Shown here one piece after another: positions 10,992 through 23,999 of a DNA stretch of 64,000 nucleotides. Location: contig OY987266.1 in assembly GCA_963920665.1 (NCBI GenBank), positions 25,222,248 through 25,286,247 on the forward strand, given 5' to 3'. Below the pieces are notes generated by a model. The model ran no database searches, had not been told where the DNA came from, and was given only the letters and a program-made list of their open reading frames with translations. The position numbers and the translations under genes are program-made. Origin of the DNA: Straminergon stramineum (Eukaryota > Streptophyta > Bryopsida > Hypnales > Calliergonaceae). Numbering within the stretch: position 1 is the stretch's first letter; each line of letters starts with the position of its first letter.

Positions 10992-12269
10992 ATGTGCTTG
11001 CATTTCGCAGAAGAGGATTCGAAGAGAATGCGAATTCATCCATATGAGTTTCACCACTCCGAACGCATGATGTCCAGCACCTACAAAATCAGTAGTTCCC
11101 TGTCTGATCTTTCTCCTGCTGGCTTAACCTCGTCGTCGACTTCGGCAGACACGGACGGTGAGGGAACGTGGAATTCGGGCTGCGACGGGGGCATGCCTGG
11201 AGCGATTCCAGTTCCATTCCAAGCGGTTATGGCTCCGGAAGAAGGGAAGTTGTGGTGGACCATGCGTTGCGATCCAGCGTACCAGTCAGAGACCGAAGAG
11301 CAAGGCTGTAGTAATGACGAGATGACGAAGGAGTCGACGAGTGAGGAGATGGAACCTCGTTTCATGAAATCGTCGCTTGGAAGTAGCGCAACCAAGTTGT
11401 GTCCTCGTGGTCACTGGCGTCCCGCTGAAGACGAGAAGCTGAGGGAGCTCGTATCCCATTACGGACCCCAGAATTGGAATTTGATTGCGGAGAAGCTCCA
11501 CGGCCGATCAGGTAGTGCGACTGTTACGGGATTCTGAACAGCAGCTGATCATGCTTTCAAGCAAGTGTGGATATGAATTTGAGAATTGTGGGGTGCTTTG
11601 AGTGCGTGTCTGAAGATCTTGACGATGGGTGATGTTTCAGGCAAGAGCTGCAGATTGCGCTGGTTCAACCAGCTCGACCCGCGCATCAACCGGCGCCCGT
11701 TCACGGAGGACGAAGAGGACCGTCTGCTGGCCGCGCATCGCTTCCACGGCAACAAGTGGGCCATGATCGCGCGCCTCTTCCCGGGTCGCACCGACAACGC
11801 CGTCAAGAACCACTGGCACGTGGTCATGGCGCGGAAGTACCGCGAGCGCTCGCGCTCCAGCGCCGGACGTCGCAAGGCGTCGGAATCCTCGCGTCCCCGC
11901 GCCACCTCGAGAATCACAAACCATTGTGAGGATACTCACAGCTTCCGGTTACCACAGCCCGCGCCATCCCCGAGCTTTGACATCGTCACAGATTCTCCTC
12001 AGGTGCGGCACACCCGCTGGGCTCCCTCCCTCATCAATCCCTTTGCCAGTACTGTGCACGACGCCAGGAGCGACCTTGCTTCCAGCTGCAGAGCTGAGCT
12101 TCTGTTGCAGCAGCAACAGCAGTTTGAGGGCTTGCCAGCCTTTGTAGAGGAGCGTAGTGAGAATCCCGAGCAGAGAGTTTCGTACTGTGGTGACCAAACA
12201 CTTCAACAGTCAGACGATACTGCGACCGCTACTCCTTTCATCGATTTTCTCGGAGTTGGTGTAGTTTGA
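10992..12269 (+). CDS. R2R3-MYB transcription factor, MYB52/54/105/117 type (subgroup 21)
   Basis: Nuclear DNA-binding regulator. Two exons are read: 10992-11511 and 11641-12269, with a 129-bp GT-AG intron in phase 1. They join as [12 protein letters not shown], giving 382 residues. R2 (about 137-186) has W142, W162 and W181. R3 (about 189-240) has the usual aromatic substitution of its first Trp (RRPF). The motifs [15 protein letters not shown] and [13 protein letters not shown] with the tail VMARKYRER are diagnostic of the subgroup that in flowering plants controls organ boundaries and secondary-wall or ABA-linked programmes; a role here is inferred only from the family. The N-terminal 135 residues are Ser/Glu-rich and unrecognised. 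The C-terminus has a short poly-Gln stretch ([10 protein letters not shown]). Exon 2 is strikingly GC-rich against its AT-rich surroundings. A TATA box at 10570 suits this start, the first ATG of the open frame. Confidence 0.92.
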
Positions 12270-13578
12270 GATGGCTCAAACTACGCGGAGCGTGCTTGTT
12301 TGTAGAAGGGAAGTTGAACCCTATTTCCTTGTTTATTCAATTTCAGGCCGAGAATTGACGTATCCTTGGTGAGCATTCTCAATAGTTGGAGGGACACTGG
12401 ATGCTGGCTGTGAAGTTTGGGTAGTACGAGAGGAAGGCTGTGTCCCCGCTTCACAGGGCGAGTGGGATGCATTTTATTTCAATGCATGCAACTTGGGAAC
12501 GAGTGAGGAGGTCATCCTCAGCAAGGCTTCATGTAAATTCCTTCTTTTTCGGCAGGTTTCGGCTTTCAGTTTTCGTCCTCCAATTTTGATCCCGGGGGGA
12601 TTATTAAAAGATTAATCTACTCCGGGTGTGTTTATAGTTCACTGTACTTTTGCGGGCTCGGGCATTTTTTCAGCGACTCTTATATTTGGCGAAAGATGGC
12701 GTGGTTGAAGATTGGTTCTCTTGAGCACTGCAACACTGCGTGTCCAATAGCTTTGTAAACATATGTACTTCTCTGTACATTGGTAGATTGTAGCGAAACT
12801 TGATTATGAGGCTAATAATTACCGTTCGGCATATTTTAGAATGCATGTAGACAGACAGACAGATCAATTGGTAATGAACGATTGCACAAGATCTCGACGA
12901 AGCGAAGCTTCAATGGGGTGGATTAACGAGAGTCATCAATTCAATGATACCAGTTTGGCCGAGAAAATCGCTCAGCCCTATCTTTTGAGATACCAATGGC
13001 AATAACAAAAGCACACGTGTTTCTTGTACGTGTGAAGATCACTGGAGCTGCTTTGCCCATTTTTGTTTGATCGCCATACTTCTGATTTACGTCATGTTGA
13101 AATATCTTTTATGCAGCTTGTAAGTTAATGCATGGAGCTTGATTTTTTGTGCCCTGTTCATTTTGCGTAGTAGATGCCAAAGCTTGTGATTTGTACTGCG
13201 AGATTTCACTTCAGGTTTTCATTTCCTATTTGACCTCACGCAATTATGAGCCCAAAATCTTGACTCAGAGTTTTCCAAGTCTTGGAACAGAATCGCCTCC
13301 ATTTTCGGAATCAAAAGCTGCACAACGTCCGTCTGACACACATTTTGGTGAAACTTATTACCACTGTTAGTTTGGTAACAAGAAATGTGTGCTTTGCTGC
13401 AATCAAGCACTCACGTCGTGTAGGTGGCGTAAGTTTCACTTTTGCAGCTTCTCCAATCCCCACTCACTCCGTACGAAGTGGGTGCGGCCATTGCGGTCAT
13501 ACTGATGGCTGTCTTGTGTGCACTTTTTTACCTTGCCCCCCCCTGAGGTGATTGAAAAATTTGGAATTTTTTTTCACA
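12270..13578. other. MYB 3' region and gene-free DNA
   Basis: The first few hundred bases are probably the MYB 3' untranslated region. No further gene recognised; a plus-strand frame at 13282-13551 has no motif. Confidence 0.4.
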
Positions 13579-13580
13579 TA

Positions 13581-13882
13581 AGGTAGTCTGCTCTTAAAGC
13601 GACCATGCTCTAAAAGCGATTATGGCACAGGGGTACATTTTGCTTTCTTTCATGTACCAACACTGTTCATTTCAGGAGATGGTCGCTTTTAGTGACTACT
13701 GCATTTCAACTTCAAAAATTTGTAACTAATTCCACAAAGGTCCAAAAAATATGAAACAACTTGGGTTAGACGCCAATTCCATTTTTCTTCCTACTAAAAT
13801 TGACTGAAAATTGTTATAAAGAATTTTTCTTCCCCGAAAAAGCAATCAGCTCTTAAATGGTCGCTTTAAGAGCAGACTACCT
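13581..13882. mobile_element. TA-flanked MITE, copy 1 (302 bp)
   Basis: Inverted ends AGGTAGTCTGCTCTTAAAGC and its complement (ending GAGCAGACTACCT) are flanked by TA at 13579-13580 and 13883-13884. A copy of exactly the same length is at 23508-23809 and a truncated one at 31115-31288. TA duplication suggests a Tc1/mariner-type parent. Non-coding. Confidence 0.85.
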
Positions 13883-16800
13883 TAAGGGAAAAATGTAAGA
13901 GAAGGCTACTGACAGCACTCAAATTGTATTTTCCAAACAAAGTAAGAATTTCTTTAAATTTTCAAAAGTGTACTGCAGATCAAATGAGTCACTAGATCTT
14001 CCAAAACCCAACGGAAAGCCCATGTGAAATGATCATGTACCCTACAAATAATGTACAGTGGGACACCTCCACCCGACGGCCTTCCACTTTGTGAGGGCAG
14101 CACCCACAATCACATACACTGGGGCGTGAGGACTGAGGAGCAATGCCCTCCGAGAATGGAGCGCCGAGAATGGAAGCATTCTATTGCGTTAAGTTGTCGG
14201 TAGGTAGCGCGGCTGCCCGCGGAGGGTGGCCGTTTTTAAAAGCATAGCGCCGGACACTATTATTCTTATGTTAAGTTAAGAGTGCTAGCTAGACCGTGTA
14301 GGAAGTGCCGTCTCTAGGAATTCCCGAACCCTAAATTATTCAGAAAAGGAGCCAACCGCCCAGTGCTTACGACGTGCGAATTTCCGTAGAAAACAAAGAA
14401 GTTACCAGAAGAGAATGATCTGCAGGAAATTGCTGTTAGAATGTCGCTGTCTACACGTGACCTCTTTGGCTCTTTTGAACAGGAAAAGCCTCCTTCAGTG
14501 TGGTTTTTCTCACAAGGAAACTCTGAATGTCTGCATTTGAGTCTGTCACAATGGGATCGAAGTGATGAGGGCAGGTAGAAGGAAGCAATCAATCGCAATT
14601 CTCGCTGCCCAGGCCATCCTTTTCCTTTCCTTCAAGTCAGAGAAAGCTGCAGGCAGCGAAGGCAGGTCTGGGAAAGGTGAAGTTAGAACTGAAGAGTGGT
14701 CCTAACGCAATCCATGACTGACCAGTGCCGACGTGCCGTGAACTTGAACTGGCCTCTAATGAAGTTATTACCAGCAGGTCCGAATTTGAGCGACGGGTCA
14801 AAGGCCCCTTTTGAATGGGCTTTGCCACAGTTGCACACCCATCATACGTCACCATCCACTCATCCAACAATCATGATAGACGGTAAGTTTGGTGGGAGCT
14901 AGTCACTCGATGGCGAGTCTGCACAGATGAGTGCACGGTTGCACATGCAGCTGCACACTTTTAACAAAAAAATTGAACACTTTGGATAAGTATTGTACAT
15001 ATTGCCGATCGAGCATTTTTCTCTGTGTAGCTCAATTGTTTCTGTGGTGATTCTTATTTTAGAGCAATTCTTCAAAAAAAGTAGACTGGTTCCAATGGAC
15101 TGGCCTTGTGCACTAGGATTCGCAAAGGATTGGATACAAATGTTGGTAAGTATTCCGCTCTCATCAACAACAACACAAGTGCCTTTCCCAAGCAGGTAGA
15201 TTATAATATTCTAGTGTTTCTTTTACGCAACAGTCAACAAGCCAGGGTTCCTTTCTTTTTTGTTGGGTCAGGTACTCAGGCTTTTCAAGCATTGGGACTC
15301 GTTCCTGTGATTGTTTAGAGTCAGTCAGTGCAGTAAGACCATACTGTTAGTTAGAAGGCACAAACCCAGAAGCACCTCTTTATTTCGGGTAGCTCAAGTC
15401 CTAATTCCACAGTGACATTGATTAAGACATGTCTCTAACACATCTACTAACTTATAGTGTACGGCTATATGCAACGTGTCACAAAGTCACGATTTCATCC
15501 ATTAAGCATGAGGATGATAATATTTTCATCCATTCTTTTCATCCTCATGTCCGAGTCCAAAGAAGGAGCCTGGCCGGTTGCTGAGTGCCATGCTTTGACT
15601 GATGTTGCCAATTTTGCAACTGAGTGGGGTGTCCTTGTTGGAAATAATTTCACGTTTTGCTGAAAGAGGCAAGAGTATCATTGCTTTGAGGTATGATAGG
15701 GGGAGTTGGACTAGCTGCCAAAGCAGTTGCTGTTGTGGGTCATCTCTTTAGGCTTGTGTGATGAAATGGTACAACTAACTTACACTGGGGCCACTATGGG
15801 AGGGAAGAAGGTGATACTAGTGTCATGCATTGTACAGAACTAGTGTGCCCTTAATGAGCCATGTGTCATTGCCACGGCCAAAATAATAGTAAAAGTCTTT
15901 TTCTAATTTTTTCATTCATAAAAACTTTGAAATTCAATAACTTTCACGCTGTAAGTCCAAACACCACGAAACAAAGCCCATGAACTCCTCCTAACCGAGG
16001 GCTTTCCAATGGTAAGAAGAATGCAGCTGGGGGACATATAGTCTGGGAAATCTCAATGTAACAAACAAAACAAACAACCTAACTTAAGGTATGGATAAGC
16101 AACACCTAGAAATCAGTGGAAAATCAGTGTTGAGCGATGGGCTGGGTTCAAAAGGTACAGATGCCTTTTTCTTCTTCAGTAAGTTTAGATGAGCTTGAGT
16201 TGTCCTTGATATTGGGCTAACCAGGGTAGTGCAACTGCTTTTCAGCACACCCATTTTGAGACCATCAATCTGTGAAAATGCATTGAATAGAGGCTGTTAT
16301 AGAGTACTTCAGTGATTGCAGCCGCCCTTGCTTAATATGGAATTATACATGTGTTTCATAGTTGTTCCAAAGTTCTCGTGGAGTACATCCAGCCTTCTCT
16401 AATTGCACTCCCAGTGGAGTGACAAATTGTCCACTCCTCTCTGCCCACACCTAATGTACTTGCCTGATGTATGTTATTGCCCTCTCATGCAATGATGTAC
16501 GTGTGTTTACTTCACATGTGGAAGTTGTCCAATCATGTGTATGCAATACAACAAATTATTAGGATTTGTAATTATTGAGTTTGCCATTAGGAAGTTGAAT
16601 GCAGGAGATAACTTCACCTTGTGTAGACCCTACATTGTCTTATTATCCATAATAAAAATATATTTGATAGCATAGATCCCTTATTCACACACCTTCTAGA
16701 CCACTACCAATGGGACAACACAATAATTTTGTCAATGAAGCCATGTACGAGAGATAGGTTCTACAACTGTGTAGGATTGTAACCTTGTGTAATGATATTT

Positions 16801-18011
16801 TGGTACATATGATGATGCCTTGGCACCTACTACATAGAGGGGAGTGTCCTAGCATGTGAGCATAGATTCTATAACCACATGCATTAATATGTGGTTATAG
16901 GTGTCTTGGGAGGATCACTCCATGTTCACTTTTCTTTTCTTTTCTAGAGAAGAGTGACAATTCAAATTAAAAAGAGGAGGAAAACAATTAATTTGTCTCA
17001 TATAGATGGTACAACCTGGGAGGCACGTTGAGAGTGAGGTGCCATCTAGGACTATAGAAATTGCCAAAAATAAAGATTTTGTTCTTGCACCATGTATCCA
17101 TGTTCACTTTTCATACTATTTGTGTCCTAAAGGGTATTGTAGAGGGGAGTATTACTTTCCCTTCAGGTAATTTGAAGTATACGATTTTTATCCAATATTC
17201 TAATATTTCACATTAAAGATGGAACTTTGTTTTCTTATATATATATATAATGTTTTTGTTATAATTTTTTTTAGTTTTAGTTTCTACAAGAAGATGGATG
17301 TTTTAAATCTTGTTCTTGTAAATGCACTTGGATTCAAGGAACACACAACCTTGCACTTTGCATCCTTTTTTACATAATAGAAGATTTCTACAATGAAAGA
17401 AGACAAACATTCAAACATGGCAAGAAAACCGTATCACTCTTCCACTATGAAAGAGTACATGCATTGAAACAAGGCAAGTCAACACAATGTATAAGAAGAT
17501 GTGACATTAAAAGAATCAAAGCATCCACAAAAGGTTAGTATTTAACAATCATGCATTTTGATGAATGCATAGTAAGTTATGAAAGAAATAGAGAAATCCT
17601 TACATCACACAATCCACATCACCATTGTTAAGACATAAAATCCATTTAGTATACATGAACCATCAAAATTGTAACAAGTGATAGTATTCATAATTTATTT
17701 AGCACACATTTCTATATTCATCATTGTATTAGCACACATTGTCAGATAGGGAAGGTTCATATCGTTTTGGGATAACATTGGTTTCTAGATGCAATTAGAT
17801 ATGGCCTAGGAAATAAAGGAACTCTATAATCATATGAGGATACGATCATGAAAATGGCACATTATTTACATGTGTAATTCATTTGATATAAAATATATGC
17901 AAAAGTATCAATAGTCATATACTACATATAAATCAAAGTATATGTATTTTTTTTACAAAGCATACAAGTCAAAAAGTATTTTTACTTATATATATTATGT
18001 ATAATAGTCCA

Positions 18012-18175
18012 TGGTAATAGTTCCAAAGTTCCAATTGCAATAAAATAATGAAATTTAGTAAATTTTTAATTTTTTGGATTGGAGTAAAAATAAGCTTCAT
18101 TTTATGAGTGGTTTTAAATTCATAAAAGATCATTTTGATGGCTTAAATTCAAATTTAGAAAAATAGTTCAAATTG
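18012..18175. repeat. Dispersed repeat, copy 1 of 3
   Basis: The order of motifs CCAAAGTTCCAATTGCAATAA, then TTGGAGTAAAAA, then TCATTTTATG recurs at 18697-18850 and, more diverged, at 61046-61205. It is AT-rich and non-coding. Confidence 0.45.
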
Positions 18176-18696
18176 CCCAAACAAATTACACAATGATTCG
18201 TGGATTAGCAATTTTTTTGTGTAGGAAGTAAAAACTATCACAAGGAAAGAATATATAATATTTTTCATTGAAATTGAATTCAAGCACACACCCTAAAAAA
18301 TTCAACGAGGAAACATGTTCCCATCCTTGAGGCCTCTCTAAAATCATCCAAGGGATATTAAACGTCCTCTTATGTGTTTTATAGTTACTCTAAAAGGATG
18401 AGCCAATAACCACAGATTTAAGCCTTAGAATCCTTCACTCTCTTTGATGCCATTTTGCAACTATATATGAATGAACAAATTTATATTTAATTTTCAAAGA
18501 TGACATCACATGTCTTTTGTAAGTTATAAAAATATTAAATTTTTTTGTAAAAATCTCAAATAACTGTGAATTCTCTAAGAGGAAAAAAATTGATATCAAG
18601 TAAAAAATATGCTCACCATAGGGGTATATTATAATTTATTAAATCATGGTATAAACCAAAGCTACCATGTCTTTAGAAAAATATAAAACCAACAAA

Positions 18697-18850
18697 CCAT
18701 GGTTATAGGTCCAAAGTTCAAATTGCAATAAAGTATTGAATTTTTCAAAATTTTCAAGTTCTTCAATTGGAGTAAAAACTACATTTGATGAACATCATTT
18801 CATTGGTAGGACTCAAATTCCAAAAAATTCATTTTTATGGCTAAAATTAC
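18697..18850. repeat. Dispersed repeat, copy 2 of 3
   Basis: Same family as 18012-18175, with GGTCCAAAGTTCAAATTGC and AATTGGAGTAAAAACTAC. Confidence 0.45.
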
Positions 18851-18971
18851 CAACGAGAACATGGAGCAAGAAGTGGCCAAAATACATTACAAGGTGATCC
18901 ATAAATTAAACATCTTCTTTTGAAAAGTCAATATTACAATAGATAGGGAGTATGGAATACTATTTACTTAA

Positions 18972-19922
18972 TCCATAGAGCCCTAAGGCCGTTTCTTGCT
19001 CAAAACCACCCACAACTTCCATTTCTAGTGCATTGAGCCACGAAGACAAAAAAAAATTATTTTTGCAAATTCAATCACAAGATCTTGTACTAGATTTCAA
19101 GAAGATTATGTGGTAAAAGTTTCATGAAGTTTGCCCCTAGGGATTGAAAGATATTAGCTATAGAAGTTGAAAAAAAGGGATTTTTTGACCCCATCCAAGA
19201 ATTTCAGATCACTTTGACCGTTGTCTATGGATTTGTTTTGTACTGATATTCTTGAATAAAAAAAACATCGAAGATATTTCAGATAATATTAAGCATAATT
19301 CCACAAATTTTTAAAAGTAATTTAGATATTGAACACATCCAATAAAATCTTGCTATGCTAGGTTTTGCCTAGAATTTACAATACACTACATTTTTTTTAA
19401 ATACTTTTTCATTCCACCATTTATCAAAACAATGGAGGATTGAAAGTGACTTTGATTGTTCAAAAATGAAATGAAATGAAACTAGAAAAGAGAAGAAAAC
19501 TCTAATCTCCAATGAATTTGGAAGGCTAATTCAAACAATGAAGTGACATAAACATGGGGCACCCTTGAAGATTGACCCATGATGTTCATACAATTTGAGC
19601 TGTGCTATTCTGATACTATTGCTCCAATCAATGAAAGAGCCTTTACTACATGACATGAGCTCCCCACATGAGTCATGGAATTATGCCAACTCAACTGGAC
19701 ATGCCCTTGTCGGAGCTCCCCTTTTTCCCTCAATGTTGACAAAAATGAACATAGTTTATGAACCAAAAGTTTGATTCACGTAAAAATGATATACACCCAA
19801 TGCTCTCAAAGAACCACATTCCTATTATTTAAGAGTTTGAAAAATTCCAAAAAATTTGAAATTATATGAGCCTACTCCAAATTCAATTTTGTCACTTGTA
19901 GAGGCAATGGGACTTTAGGGGG
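18972..19922. mobile_element. TTAA-type MITE-like element, family E
   Basis: It starts TCCATAGAGCCCTAAGGCC after TTAA (18968-18971) and ends GGGACTTTAGGGG before TAAA. The ends are imperfect, suggesting an old copy. Its interior includes passages like family B (A-rich tract, then TTGCAAATTC). Non-coding. Confidence 0.45.
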
Positions 19923-20055
19923 TAAAATGCATTCAAGAAACTCCCACTAAAAAATTTGGATAAATTTTTATTTATTTTTCCAAACTACAATCCTTTTTGA
20001 AATCACCCCAAAGAAGTGGTTCTCAATGTCATCAGCAATGTCGTTTTAGGATTAA

Positions 20056-20695
20056 CTCCTAAATGCCCAAGGCACCATATTTTAGTGTCAATTAAACCTT
20101 CTAAGTTAAATAAAATCTTACCAAATTAATAATTTATATACTTATTTAAGTTGAATATCCTTTAAAGTCTATTTTAAGCATCAAATATCCAATTCTCAAA
20201 AAAAAATTGTGATTTTTCAATTTGAAGATTTTGTACAAGGGTGTCCATTGTAAATCTTGATTTTTTAGTGTTAGAGGCTCATGAAGGTGAGCCTCAAATA
20301 CACTAATCTTGAGGGGGAAATCGCATCAATTGAATTTAATTCTTTTTAATTTAGGGGTAGATTTTGAGAATTTGTAAATTGATTATGGTTATGCATGTTA
20401 TGTCCTCTAGCCTCTTATTTTTCTATGGCCTCAATTTTAGATTTAACATGTAAAAAGTGGATTGAAATACTTCAAATTACTTTCATAGTGTTAACACTTT
20501 CTTGATCAAACATTATAAATCTTTCAATCTATAATTGATATTGTTGTGTTTTCTTTTCCTACATGATTCATAACAGATCTAGTTTGAATTCATACAGTTA
20601 TAATTTTTGAAATTGATAAAAATAATCAAAACTTGGGCTTTTTGTTTAGTTGAGCAAACTCCAACAAGCTCAAAAAAAGGCCTTGAGCATTTAGG
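20056..20695. mobile_element. TTAA-flanked MITE, family D copy 1
   Basis: It starts CTCCTAAATGCCCAAGGCACC after TTAA (20052-20055) and ends near GAGCATTTAGGA. It matches 59445-60085 across its length, for example TCTTGATTTTTTAGTG against TCTTGATTTTCTAGTG. The right end has decayed, so the boundary is approximate. Confidence 0.6.
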
Positions 20696-20699
20696 AAAC

Positions 20700-23505
20700 T
20701 ACTTAGGAGTTTACTTATATGGACTCACATTGGATTGACTTCTTGAAATTTAGGGCTCGTTTACATGTGAGCTCGATGGACAGCTCCAAGCTAATTGAAG
20801 TAATAAGAGAGAAGAGGCTCCACCTATTGTCTTACCCATCATCGATAAGCAAAAAAAGAGGTTTCTATATTTCACCAATATCTGTAGACACCCCCATTGA
20901 CAAAGACTAGTCAATCTTGAGGAAATCAATAGGTGTAGAATTTTTATTGCATCTCTCCCCCACCCACCAGGTCCACATGAAAGTGCAATTGCTACTTGGA
21001 CCTATACCACCCCTTGTAAAGCTTCCCTACCCACCGATACATGTAAGGAGGCCCTTATCTAGCAAACAAGCTAGTTCCCATGTCCATGAAGAAATTAAGT
21101 CAAACTACCCAATAGATGCAGTTTTCCTATTACCAATCAATCACATTATCATTGCATGATTACATGTTTCAATTATTTGATGTGCTTCAGTCACTTGAAC
21201 TCCATTTTTCCTGCACTGCACTTCACTGCACTGAATTATATTGTTTGTCAATTTTGTCCAACTGAGAGTTTTGATTGCAAATTGATGGACATTTTCTTGG
21301 CTCATCTTCCACTGACTCCGTCACATTGTCGCAGTTCATTCCATTCATAGCCATTGTCTCAATTCAGGGCTAACAACTTAACTTACATGGTGGCTTCGTG
21401 CTGTTGGTCATTGCGGACACTCCAAAGTCCATCACTCATCAGTGCTGGGGCATCAGGAATCTAAAAATTGGAAACTGCAACTGCAGCTGCATCTCTGGCC
21501 AAGACTGACTGACTGATGATCGACAGAGATCAAAGTGAACGACAAACATGGACGGGATCAAAGTTGGACAACCTCTTGTCAAGTTTGGCCAAGCATCCAC
21601 CAAACTTGGCATGCTCAAATTTTCCATCTAATTTTGAAGAGGGCTCTGTCAATTTCCTTGTCCCTCACCCTGGCTTGCAGTCTTGCTCACCAAGTACGAC
21701 CCATCAATAGTTGAGTGACCACTCATGAAGTCGAAGAAAGGCGGATAGAACTGAACTAAAAATTTAGGTTGACAAATGATTTCAATGGCTATTCCTTGGG
21801 CCAGGGTGGACTGACCCCCTCGCTTGTCCCTGAGGAAAAACATTGAATTTTTTTATTTGCCACACATGATAAAATTTGCTAATTCTGAATTCATATTTGC
21901 AATCAGAGGCCCCATACTTGCTTGGAGAAGTATACATGGTAAATCAATCAAGCACAGAAATAGGGGGTCTTTTTGTTTTTACATGCACCCCTAGAATGAC
22001 TGGGGGGTTGGGGGGTGAACAAGGGGCTCAGTTCACCCCGACCATTCCTTGACAAGCTAGAATTGAGTGTCTAGAGAATTGATTGTGACGGGCCCATACT
22101 ACTTTTCATCTACATTTGAAGGGGATCAAGGCCCTAGAATAGAAGGGTGGGCCATGCTCAAATGTTGACATTAATATCAAGACATGTTGCCATTTTTTTT
22201 TGTAAGTTGTTTGCATCTAATTATGACTCATTTTAAAAACTCATTGTAATGTACACAATCTTGGCTAAAATATGAGACATCTAAAGGAAATTGCTCCTAA
22301 TTATGACATGTTTCTAAAAGTGACCCATCCATAGTCTTGCTTACAATGTTCAACCTCTATTTATGAGAGCCTAGGGTCAATTTTGGATACAATTGTTTTT
22401 GCATTTTGGAAATTGAAATTTAATTTATATGGTGTCCAAATAAATAGTTTTAAGAAAATCTCCTTTTGACTACTAATAAGATCCCTACAAAACCTTGTAT
22501 AATTCAATAATAAGAACCATGTTTAGAACCCTATATGGATGATTTTAGGTGTTGTTACCTTATTTATGAAACTATTGGATATACCTATTTTCAACATTTT
22601 GAAGATTCAAAGATGATTCCCATGGTGTTTAAAAATGCATATGAAGAAAATTTTGAATCCCCTATTGATTCTATAAATAAGAGTCAACAAAAATTATATA
22701 TTTAGTTTAATAATAGGAATCATTATCAAATGCTAATTCAAAAAATTTTAGGCATGTATGCCTTTAAGAAGACAAGCACAAATAGCTTGTGTTAAATGTT
22801 GCATTATGAAAAAATCTTGGGTGACTAGTACTACTATTACCAATACTAAAAGAATACTAAAAAAATGATTTCAAACATTACAATGTGGATTGTTCATTTG
22901 TAGCACTACATTTGGGCTAATAAAGAGTACCAATTATCACTTCATTGTACTATGAATTACTTTCTAGGGACAAGGATTGAAAATTTCACAAGAAATAAGA
23001 TTTTTTTTCAAATAATAAAATAAATGGAGAGCTTCAAGAAATTCTAAATAATCATAAAATAAACCATCTTCTTAGAATGAAGAAGTGGTGAATGTAGGAG
23101 GAAGAGAAAAACAAATAAATCTTTCCAAAGTATGAGAAAAATTAGTGTATAGAGGGGTCTCTTAGCAAATGTCTAGAGTGCAAAGAAATTACTATCATTA
23201 GAACTCCTTCTACAAAAGATGTAAGAGATGATGTAGGAGTCTTCAAAATTTGTATTCTAAATTCTTTGTTTATGGATCCATTAACTACAAATTTTCAAAG
23301 ATAAAGGTTGTAGGAGGCTATATGTGTAATGTAGATGAATCTAAAATTTAGTGGATGCACAATGTAAAACATTGTAAAAGAGAGAGGTCAAATCAACCAG
23401 GGCTTTTCCAAAAATTTCCTCTTACAAAGCCTCCCCTCCACTTTTTATAAATATGCCTATTTGTTATCTAAAATAGTCCCCAATTCTACTTGGTTGTTGT
23501 CCTTC
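20700..23505. other. Gene-free stretch
   Basis: Mixed AT-rich sequence with no recognisable gene. The part 21360-21850 has somewhat higher GC but no credible coding frame. Confidence 0.4.
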
Positions 23506-23507
23506 TA

Positions 23508-23809
23508 AGGTAGTATGCTCTAAAAGCACCCATGCTCTAAAAGCAATCATGACATTGGGGTACATTTTGATTTCTTCATTGTATCAACAATGTACATTTA
23601 CGGAGGTTGTCGCTTTTATTGACCACCGCATTTCAACTTCAAAAATTCATAATTAATTCCACCAAGGGCCATAAAATATGAAACGACTTGAGTTAGATGC
23701 CAACTTTGTTTTTATTCCTATAAAAATTTGTTGAAATTTTTTTAAAGGAGTTTAGCTTCCCCCCAAAGGCCATCAATTCTTAAATGGTTGCTTTAAGAGC
23801 AAACTACCT
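23508..23809. mobile_element. TA-flanked MITE, copy 2 (302 bp)
   Basis: Same family and length as 13581-13882, beginning AGGTAGTATGCTCTAAAAGC and ending GAGCAAACTACCT, with TA at 23506-23507 and 23810-23811. Its last three bases (CCT) and the TA form part of the target duplication of the large transposon that follows, so it was in place before that transposon arrived. Confidence 0.85.
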
Positions 23810-23815
23810 TACAAC
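23807..23815. repeat. 9-bp target-site duplication, left copy
   Basis: CCTTACAAC here is identical to 39640-39648. Nine bases is the duplication length made by Mutator-superfamily transposases. Three of the bases belong to the neighbouring MITE end, which is absent on the right side apart from these bases. This is the pattern expected if the site was copied on insertion. Confidence 0.85.
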
Positions 23816-23985
23816 CAACGACGCTAGCATGCGAGCGTAGAGCAGTGAGCTTGTGAGCTGTGAGCGTGGAGCCCCAACAACATAATTTTTAAAAATTTTG
23901 GCCCCCAATTTTATTCTTACCCCCAAAAATTCAAAAATAGAGGAAAACATACTATTTATAGTAAGTTTTGTGACCTATGACCGTG
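23816..23985 (+). repeat. Left terminal inverted repeat
   Basis: It shares with the complement of 39557-39639 the blocks GCTAGCATG(C/T)GAGC, GTGAGCTTGTGAGC and, further in, GACCTATGACCGTG (14 bp exact, 23972-23985). The left copy has about 90 bp more AT-rich DNA between the second and third blocks. GAGC/GTGAGC units recur several times between 23831 and 23872, a possible array of transposase-binding sites. Confidence 0.8.
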
Positions 23986-23999
23986 TCCCCTATAACCAT

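Larger units (their letters stand above)
13885..18967. other. Long gene-free stretch
   Basis: No gene recognised in about 5 kb. The part 14040-14900 is less AT-rich and might hold a fragment of a former gene, but no frame there has a recognisable motif. A 12-bp-arm hairpin (CTATAACCACAT and complement) lies at 16869-16900. A dispersed repeat begins at 18012. Confidence 0.4.
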
